Source: Enterobacter sp. SA187
GTDB taxonomy: Bacteria; Pseudomonadota; Gammaproteobacteria; Enterobacterales; Enterobacteriaceae
DNA length: 64,000 nt
Direction: 5' to 3'
Assembly (NCBI RefSeq): GCF_001888805.2
Contig: NZ_CP019113.1
Coordinates: 310,001-374,000, forward strand
Under the pieces are notes generated by a model. It was given only the letters and a program-made list of their open reading frames with translations. It made no database searches and was not told the origin of the DNA. Of the stretch, positions 58,618-64,000 are shown one piece after another. How positions within the stretch are numbered: position 1 is the first letter of the stretch; every line of letters starts with the position of its first letter. Both the position numbers and the translations under genes were made by a program.

Positions 58618-60759
58618 TTATTTCTCTGTTAACACATAGCCAAACAGACGCTTGATACCATCGGCGTCTGTTTCGCTATACACGCCCTGTAGCTCTGGCG
58701 AGAAGCCCGGCAGCAGGTTCACGCCCTCTTCCAGCGCGAGGAAATAGCGCTGTACCGCACCGCCCCACACTTCCCCCGGTACCACGCATAAGACGCCCGG
58801 CGGATACGGCAGCGCGCCTTCCGCCGCGATGCGCCCTTCGGCTTCGCTGATGCGCACCAGCTCCACATTGCCGCGAATGAACTCGCTGTTCGCATCCTGC
58901 GGATTCATCGCCACCGGCGGGAAACTGTCGGCGCGGAACATCGCTTTTTGCAGATCTTTAACGTCAAAGCTGACGTACAAATCGTGCATCTCCTGACACA
59001 GCTCGCGCAGGGTGTAATCGCGGTAGCGCACCGGATATTTGTTGAAGATGGTCGGCAGCACGTCCGCCAGCGGCGTATCGTCTTCAATGTGCTGCTCGAA
59101 CTGACCAAGCATCGCCACCAGCTGCGCCATTTTCTCCGCGCTCTCGGCAGGCGTCAGCAGGAAGAGGATCGAGTTCAGATCGCACTTCTCCGGCACGATG
59201 CCGTTCTCACGCAAGTAGTGCGCCAGAATGGTCGCCGGAATACCGAAATCGGTGTAGTCACCGGTCTGCGCATCGATCCCCGGCGTGGTGAGCAGCAGCT
59301 TGCAGGGATCGACAAAATATTGCTCGCGGGCGTAGCCTTCAAAACCGTGCCAGCTCGCCCCCGGCTCAAAGCTGAAGAAGCGACGTTCGCTGGCGATGGC
59401 GTGAGTCGGGTGATCCTGCCACGGTCGCCCCGCCACTTCCGGCGGCACAAAAGGTTTAATCATCTTACAGTTGGCGATGATCGCCTTGCGCGCTTCGATG
59501 CCCAGCTCAACGCACTCTGCCCACAGGCGGCGGCCGCTTTCACCTTCGTGGATCTTGGCATTGACGTCCAGCGCGGCGAACAGCGGATAAAACGGGCTGG
59601 TGGAAGCGTGCAGCATAAAGGCGTTGTTCAGCCGTTTATGCGGGCAGAAGCGCGCCTGGCCGCGAATGTGGTTATCTTTTTTGTGAATCTGCGAGGTCTG
59701 GGAGAAGCCCGCCTGCTGCTTGTGCACCGACTGGGTGACGAAGATCCCCGGATCGTTTTCATTCAGATCCAGCAGCAGCGGCGAGCAGTCGGCCATCATC
59801 GGAATAAACTGCTCGTAGCCCACCCACGCCGAGTCAAAAAGGATGTAATCGCACAGCGATCCGATCTTGTCGATCACCTGACGGGCGTTGTAGATGGTGC
59901 CGTCGTAGGTGCCAAGCTGGATCACCGCCAGGCGGAACGGGCGCGCATCGTCCGCTTTCTGCGGCGCGACGGCGCGGATCTGCTCGCGCAGGTAACGCTC
60001 GTCGAAACAGTGCTCGTCAATGCCGCCGATAAAGCCAAACGGGTTACGCGCCGCTTCCAGATAGACCGGGGTCGCCCCCGCCTGGATCAGCGCGCCATGG
60101 TGGTTGGATTTATGGTTGTTACGGTCAAAGAGCACCAGATCGCCGCGCGTCAGCAGCGCATTGGTGACAACTTTGTTCGCCGCCGACGTGCCGTTCAGCA
60201 CAAAGTAGGTTTTATCCGCATGGAACACTTTGGCGGCAAATTTCTGCGCGTGTTTGGCGGAACCTTCATGGATCAGCAGATCGCCGAGCTTAACGTCGGC
60301 ATTGCACATGTCAGCGCGAAAAACGTTCTCGCCGAAGAAGTCAAAAAACTGACGTCCGGCAGGGTGTTTTTTGAAGAACGCGCCGTGCTGATGTCCCGGA
60401 CAGGCAAAAGTGCTGTTGTTCATCGCCACATACTGCGTCAGGGTATCGAAAAACGGCGGCAGCAGGTTTTCTTCGTAACGGCAGGCCGCGGATTCCAGCT
60501 CCAGCATCTCCTGCGCTTTACCGCCGATCACCGCCTCGACGCCCGCTGGCGCATCGGCAGGCGTGTCGCTGAACAGGAATACCGGCAGCTTAAAGCCTGT
60601 ACGTTTTAAGAGCGCGAGAATGCCGCTGTAACTGTCAGCCACCGTAATGACGACTGCCGCCACGTCGGTAAAATCCGTGTTGTCCAGGCTGACCACCTCG
60701 CGATGGGTGGAAAGCTGGGAAACCAGCTCGCGGCTGGCGGCAATTTTCATGGTTTTCAT
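58618..60759 (-). CDS. speC: Ornithine decarboxylase, biosynthetic
   Basis: SpeC makes putrescine from ornithine. The protein is 713 aa from MKTMKIAASRELV (E. coli 711); 30 in-frame codons upstream are leader sequence. The N-terminal wing domain (residues 1-110) precedes the PLP domain, with the cofactor Lys in TQSVHKQQAGFSQTSQ (about residue 355). The C-terminal domain has PYPPGVLCVVPGEVWGG. It is preceded by a long 5' region. The 553-codon antisense frame on the plus strand is a codon-usage shadow. Confidence 0.97.
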   Translation of the reverse strand: MKTMKIAASRELVSQLSTHREVVSLDNTDFTDVAAVVITVADSYSGILALLKRTGFKLPVFLFSDTPADAPAGVEAVIGGKAQEMLELESAACRYEENLLPPFFDTLTQYVAMNNSTFACPGHQHGAFFKKHPAGRQFFDFFGENVFRADMCNADVKLGDLLIHEGSAKHAQKFAAKVFHADKTYFVLNGTSAANKVVTNALLTRGDLVLFDRNNHKSNHHGALIQAGATPVYLEAARNPFGFIGGIDEHCFDERYLREQIRAVAPQKADDARPFRLAVIQLGTYDGTIYNARQVIDKIGSLCDYILFDSAWVGYEQFIPMMADCSPLLLDLNENDPGIFVTQSVHKQQAGFSQTSQIHKKDNHIRGQARFCPHKRLNNAFMLHASTSPFYPLFAALDVNAKIHEGESGRRLWAECVELGIEARKAIIANCKMIKPFVPPEVAGRPWQDHPTHAIASERRFFSFEPGASWHGFEGYAREQYFVDPCKLLLTTPGIDAQTGDYTDFGIPATILAHYLRENGIVPEKCDLNSILFLLTPAESAEKMAQLVAMLGQFEQHIEDDTPLADVLPTIFNKYPVRYRDYTLRELCQEMHDLYVSFDVKDLQKAMFRADSFPPVAMNPQDANSEFIRGNVELVRISEAEGRIAAEGALPYPPGVLCVVPGEVWGGAVQRYFLALEEGVNLLPGFSPELQGVYSETDADGIKRLFGYVLTEK

Positions 60760-61156
60760 AAGCACGTTTACCCGTTTCAGGGGAGTAAAAAGCCCCGGGC
60801 GAGATGGCGATCTCACCCAATGAAGGTATCTGACTGGAGCCAGCTCCAATCGCCAGACATCAGTAAAAACAGATCGCGTCTGCCTTTACGGTTGCCCTCG
60901 GATGAGCCTGCGTTGCCCTCACCGCATGGTGAGAAGAGTATGGATCATGGCAGAACGGGTACGCGATCGCATAATTATGCGACAGGTCTGGCGAGCAGAA
61001 TGTGGTGTCATCCAGGCGGCCCCGTGATTAAGAGAGGAAATTTCGCGCAATAATGTCACTTTTGACCGGCAGGTGCAACACGCAAAAAATGCCTGGAACC
61101 TGAGTTTTTGCGGCATACTATGCAATAGTGCAAACAAATTGTTCAGGAGTAACAGC
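60760..61156. other. Non-coding region between divergent speC and yqgA
   Basis: About 400 bp with no credible gene. Small inverted repeats occur near speC (GAGATGGCGATCTC at 60,800-60,813 and GGAGCCAGCTCC at 60,837-60,848) and could form leader structure in the speC mRNA. Near yqgA a candidate -10 (TACTAT) and a strong CAGGAGTAACA ribosome site are seen. No known riboswitch was recognised. Confidence 0.6.
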
Positions 61157-61876
61157 GTGTTAACTGGCCCCTTTATCAATGCCGCTGCCGTGCTAATCGG
61201 CGGCACCCTCGGCGCGGTGTTAAGCCACCGCTTACCCGAACGCGTGCGTGGTTCGATGCCCGCCATTTTCGGCCTGTGCTCGCTGGGTATCGGCATTCTT
61301 CTGGTAATGAAATGCGTCAACCTGCCGGTGATGGTGCTGGCAACCCTGGTGGGCACGCTGATTGGCGAGATCTGTTACGTCGAGCGCGGCATCAGCGGCG
61401 GGGTGAACCGCCTGCGTAAACTGGTGCAGCGCGGCAAAAAATCAACCGGCGTGCCGGAAGGTCATGACGCTTTTATCGAAAGTCTGGTCGCCATCATTAT
61501 TCTGTTCTGCGCCAGCGGCACCGGGATTTTCGGCGCGATGCGCGAAGGCATGACCGGCGATCCGAGTATTTTGATCGCCAAAGCCTTTCTCGACTTCTTT
61601 ACCGCGGTGATTTTTGCCACCTCGCTGGGCATTGCCGTGGCGGCCATTTCGGTGCCGATGCTGATTATTCAGCTTACCCTCGCCACCTGCGCGACCTTTA
61701 TTCTGCCGCTCACCACACCGGCGATGATGGGCGATTTCACTGCCGTCGGCGGTATTCTGCTGCTGGCCACCGGCCTGCGTATCTGCGGTATCAAGATGTT
61801 TGCCGTCGCTAACATGCTGCCCGCGTTGATTATCGCCATGCCGATCTCCGCCGCCTGGAGCGCTTTTTTCGCCTGA
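61157..61876 (+). CDS. yqgA: DUF554 membrane protein YqgA
   Basis: A 239 aa inner membrane protein (E. coli 235) with about six helices, starting at GTG 61,157 behind CAGGAGTAACA. The start gives VLTGPFINAAAVLIGGTLG, matching the YqgA N-terminus, so the 28 upstream in-frame codons are rejected. Family motifs are FGLCSLGIGILLVMK, FCASGTGIFGAMREGMTGD and LATGLRICGIK. Its function is unknown; it has been treated as a possible transporter. It lies upstream of tRNA-Phe, as in E. coli. Confidence 0.92.
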   Translation: MLTGPFINAAAVLIGGTLGAVLSHRLPERVRGSMPAIFGLCSLGIGILLVMKCVNLPVMVLATLVGTLIGEICYVERGISGGVNRLRKLVQRGKKSTGVPEGHDAFIESLVAIIILFCASGTGIFGAMREGMTGDPSILIAKAFLDFFTAVIFATSLGIAVAAISVPMLIIQLTLATCATFILPLTTPAMMGDFTAVGGILLLATGLRICGIKMFAVANMLPALIIAMPISAAWSAFFA

Positions 61877-61941
61877 ACCGCGTGCAGTGACGCCAGATTG
61901 CTGATAGATTGTGCAGTCTGCAACGATTTAAATAAATTTCG

Positions 61942-61970
61942 TTGACGACACGAGGCGGATCAGGTTTAAT
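61942..61970 (+). promoter_or_regulatory. Promoter of tRNA-Phe
   Basis: TTGACG, 17-bp spacer, TTTAAT, then a GCGCCCC discriminator typical of stringently controlled stable RNA promoters. An A+T-rich stretch upstream (ATTTAAATAAATTT) may act as an UP element. Confidence 0.8.
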
Positions 61971-61980
61971 GCGCCCCGTT

Positions 61981-62056
61981 GCCCGGATAGCTCAGTCGGT
62001 AGAGCAGGGGATTGAAAATCCCCGTGTCCTTGGTTCGATTCCGAGTCCGGGCACCA
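61981..62056 (+). tRNA. pheV: tRNA-Phe (GAA)
   Basis: A 76-nt tRNA that appears identical to the E. coli sequence as remembered: acceptor stem GCCCGGA with TCCGGGC, anticodon loop TTGAAAA with GAA, T loop GGTTCGATTCC and an encoded CCA end. Its position after yqgA matches pheV, a frequent integration site for genomic islands. No integrase follows here, and no direct repeat of the 3' end was noticed in the window. Confidence 0.98.
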
Positions 62057-62066
62057 CTATTTAAAG

Positions 62067-62092
62067 AACCCGCCCACAAGGCGGGTTTTTGC
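62067..62092 (+). terminator. Terminator after tRNA-Phe
   Basis: AACCCGCC, CACAA loop, GGCGGGTT, then TTTGCTTTT. Confidence 0.88.
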
Positions 62093-62206
62093 TTTTGGAC
62101 GTTCTGCCCGCTGCGCTCCTACTCCCCCGCCTCCATCGGTACCTGTCACAGCCTCAGCAATTGCGGGTATAATGACAAAAATTATCCAATGAGTTCAGAA
62201 ACGACG

Positions 62207-62746
62207 ATGACCAAACTTACCTTACAAGAGCAGATGCTGAAAGCGGGCCTGGTGACCAGCAAAAAAATGGCCAAAGTGCAGCGCACGGCGAAGAAATCCC
62301 GCGTGCAGACGCGTGAAGCCCGTGCTGCGGTGGAAGAGAATAAAAAGGCACAGCTGGAGCGCGACAAGCTGCTGAGCGAACAGCAAAAACAAGCAGCGTT
62401 GTCCAAAGAGTACAAAGCGCAGGTGAAGCAGCTGATTGAGATGAACCGCATCAACATTGCCAGAGGCAATATTGATTTCAACTTTACCGACAATAACTTT
62501 ATTAAAAAAATCGCCGTCGATAAGGTGACCCAGGCGCAGTTGATTAGCGGACGTCTTGCTATTGCGCGTCTGATGAAAGACAGCAGCGGCGAGAGTGAAT
62601 ACGCCATTATTCCGGCAAGCGTTGCCGATAAAATTGCGCAGCGGGATGCAGAAAGTATTGTCCTCAACAGTGCGTTGAGTCAGGAAGCGCAGGATGAAGA
62701 CGATCCGTATGCAGATTTCAAAGTACCTGATGATTTGATGTGGTAA
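62207..62746 (+). CDS. yaiL: DUF2058 protein YaiL
   Basis: A 179 aa, highly charged protein equal in length and very similar to E. coli YaiL, beginning MTKLTLQEQMLKAGLVTSKK. Residues 20-85 form a Lys/Glu/Gln-rich helical, probably coiled-coil region, and the tail ends DDPYADFKVPDDLMW. Its function is unknown (annotated as a nucleoprotein or polynucleotide-associated protein). The in-frame extension upstream reaches into the tRNA gene and is not coding. A TATAAT box (62,168-62,173) precedes it. In E. coli K-12 yaiL is near minute 8, not beside pheV. Confidence 0.9.
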   Translation: MTKLTLQEQMLKAGLVTSKKMAKVQRTAKKSRVQTREARAAVEENKKAQLERDKLLSEQQKQAALSKEYKAQVKQLIEMNRINIARGNIDFNFTDNNFIKKIAVDKVTQAQLISGRLAIARLMKDSSGESEYAIIPASVADKIAQRDAESIVLNSALSQEAQDEDDPYADFKVPDDLMW

Positions 62747-62827
62747 GCAAAACGTAGTACGCGCAGGCGTTGTGCATTACACTGCGCGCGGCAAGAACTG
62801 AGCAGATAAACGATTAAACAGGCGGTA

Positions 62828-63310
62828 ATGGCGATGAACGGAACAATCACAACCTGGTTCAAAGACAAAGGTTTTGGATTTCTCAAAGATGAAAACGGGG
62901 ATAACCGTTATTTTCATGTGATTAAGGTCGCCAACCCTGAACTCATCAAGAAAGATGCGGCGGTGACCTTTGAACCCACCACCAATAATAAAGGCCTGTC
63001 CGCCTACGCAGTGAAAGTGCTGCCGGAAAGCAAATACATCTTTATCGCCGGTGAGCGCATTAAGCTTACGGCCATCAAATCTTACGTGGTTTTCAGCGAA
63101 GAAGTCCCCGTCGAGGCGCGCATCGATAAAGAAAATACCGTGCTGTCCGTAGGGCTGCTGATGGGCAACATTCGCCCAAAAACCGATATCAAGCCGGGAC
63201 AAATGCGGACGCTGAAAAAACTGGCGATCACCACCTTCCAGGGAGAGACGTTAATCTTTACGGAAGATGAGATCGACGTGGATGCGACGGTGAAAATGCT
63301 TAAGGTTTGA
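62828..63310 (+). CDS. Cold-shock-domain protein with C-terminal extension
   Basis: A 160 aa protein. Residues 1-66 are a cold-shock domain, with RNP1-like KGFGFLKDENG and RNP2-like RYFHVIK (the usual motif is VFVH). A second domain of about 90 aa follows (ERIKLTAIKSYVVFSEEVP and later segments), not recognised by eye. CSDs bind single-stranded RNA or DNA. ATG 62,828 and ATG 62,834 are both possible starts. It is monocistronic with its own terminator, beside yaiL, itself a suspected nucleic-acid-associated protein. Confidence 0.75.
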   Translation: MAMNGTITTWFKDKGFGFLKDENGDNRYFHVIKVANPELIKKDAAVTFEPTTNNKGLSAYAVKVLPESKYIFIAGERIKLTAIKSYVVFSEEVPVEARIDKENTVLSVGLLMGNIRPKTDIKPGQMRTLKKLAITTFQGETLIFTEDEIDVDATVKMLKV

Positions 63311-63341
63311 TGTTACGTCAAGGACCTGCCCATAAAGATTA

Positions 63342-63366
63342 AAAAGGCACGCCAGCGTGCCTTTTC
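63342..63366 (+). terminator. Terminator after the cold-shock-domain gene
   Basis: AAAAGGCACGC, CA loop region, GCGTGCCTTTT; a perfect stem with A and T tracts, 31 bp after the stop codon. Confidence 0.88.
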
Positions 63367-63445
63367 CTTTCTCTGCCCGCCATGCTAAAAACATTCATCA
63401 CGCTTTTGATATAGTGAATAAACACACACAACATCAGGAGTTAAC

Positions 63446-64000
63446 ATGAGTCAGCAAGCTGCCCTTAACGCGCAACCGCTGGAGTGGGGCCACGGGCCAC
63501 GCACCTTTGAAGTTTTTCTTGAGCCTACCTGTCCGTTCTCCGTCAAAGCCTTTAACAAGCTGGACGCGCTGTTACAGCATGTCGGCGAAGATAACGTCAC
63601 CATTAAAATCCGTCTGCAATCCCAACCGTGGCATCTGTATTCCGGCGTGATCGTGCGCTATATCCTTGCGGCCTCGACGCTGCCGGACGGGCGCGACGCG
63701 GCGCATAAAGTCATGCAGGCGGTGGCCGATCACCGTGAAGAGTTTGAATTTACCGATCATTGCAGCGGTCCGAATATGGACGCCACGCCAAACGATATTC
63801 TGGCGCGCCTTAAAGCTTACAGCGGGGTGGATGCCTCGGTACCCTTTGGCCGGGCGGATCTGCAAACCGTCATTAAATGGCACTGCAAATATGCCCGTCA
63901 GAACGGCATTCACGTCTCACCGACCTTTATGGTCAACGGTCTGGTGCAGCCGGATCTGGGCAGCGGAGATGACGTCACCGTCTGGGCTGAACGCCTTTTT
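63446..64000 (+). CDS. Thioredoxin-fold (DsbA-like) protein, cut by window end
   Basis: The open frame starts at ATG 63,446 behind CAGGAG and runs to the window end (185 codons). The pattern EVFLEPTCPFSVKAFNKLD near residue 25 is a thioredoxin-fold active-site region with CPFS in place of CxxC, so only one Cys is present. HVSPTFMVNGLVQPDL near residue 160 carries the cis-Pro typical of the fold. No signal peptide is seen, so it is likely cytoplasmic. It may be a DsbA-family oxidoreductase-like protein using one Cys, or a glutathione-type enzyme; its function is unknown. Confidence 0.75.
   Translation, partial: MSQQAALNAQPLEWGHGPRTFEVFLEPTCPFSVKAFNKLDALLQHVGEDNVTIKIRLQSQPWHLYSGVIVRYILAASTLPDGRDAAHKVMQAVADHREEFEFTDHCSGPNMDATPNDILARLKAYSGVDASVPFGRADLQTVIKWHCKYARQNGIHVSPTFMVNGLVQPDLGSGDDVTVWAERLF

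Noticed and set aside
58948..60609. 553-codon open frame antisense to speC
   Set aside because: Fully contained in speC and composed of reversed-codon residues without domain motifs.
60919..61356. 145-codon minus-strand frame between speC and yqgA
   Set aside because: Most of it is antisense to yqgA and the rest is in the intergenic region; no family resemblance.
62012..62206. N-terminal extension of yaiL starting inside tRNA-Phe
   Set aside because: It reads through the tRNA and its terminator. YaiL of E. coli begins at the residue matching ATG 62,207.

Overview
The window is a chromosomal segment from a member of the Enterobacteriaceae other than Escherichia coli K-12. Almost every core gene can be named by close protein resemblance to E. 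coli, often with the same length, and the gene order from xerD to fbaA is nearly that of E. coli. The accessory genes, the intergenic repeat types and the high G+C codon use are closer to Enterobacter, Klebsiella or Kosakonia-like genera. The exact genus cannot be fixed by reading alone.

Layout. (1) 1-24,300 is core backbone: dsbC (first codons only), xerD, fldB, cptA-sdhE, ygfZ, trhA, an RpiR-type regulator with bglA, ygfF, the glycine cleavage operon gcvTHP, the ubiquinone and peptidase cluster ygfB-pepP-ubiH-ubiI, zapA-6S RNA-fau, serA, rpiA, argP, yggE, argO and mscS. (2) 24,400-26,900 holds a threonine/serine module, tdcB-tdcC, without tdcA, tdcD or tdcE. (3) 27,000-30,700 is the glycolytic operon epd-pgk-fbaA with Cra and CRP-like sites upstream. 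(4) 30,850-41,620 is accessory. It has a complete ECF-type vitamin transporter of unknown substrate led by a DUF296 protein. A four-gene operon follows: a PTS EIICB permease, a PHP-fold metallohydrolase, a DUF5054 GH38-like protein and a GH38 alpha-mannosidase. (5) 41,630-41,860 is an array of 71-bp REP-containing tandem repeats. (6) 41,867-54,033 is the yabI-araC-araBAD-polB-rapA-rluA block, which in E. coli K-12 lies near minute 1. (7) A double-hairpin repeat marks a second junction, after which backbone resumes with yggN, yggL, trmB, mutY, yggX, mltC, speC, yqgA and tRNA-Phe. (8) The end carries yaiL, a cold-shock-domain protein and the start of a thioredoxin-fold protein.

How the genes work together. 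Several units supply central metabolism: one-carbon units (gcvTHP, fau, serA), glycolysis (epd-pgk-fbaA), pentose phosphate and arabinose use (rpiA, araBAD), and quinone synthesis (ubiH, ubiI). Cra, CRP, PurR, LexA and AraC sites are readable next to their expected operons. The strongest candidate for an undescribed system is the PTS/PHP/GH38 operon at 34,197-41,617. It looks like a complete route for importing and breaking down a mannose-containing glycoside, but it has no linked regulator and no EIIA. The ECF transporter beside it is the second unknown. The most unusual structural features are the junctions around the ara-rluA block, a perfect 24-bp palindrome upstream of tdcB, and a nested hairpin element between ubiH and ubiI.
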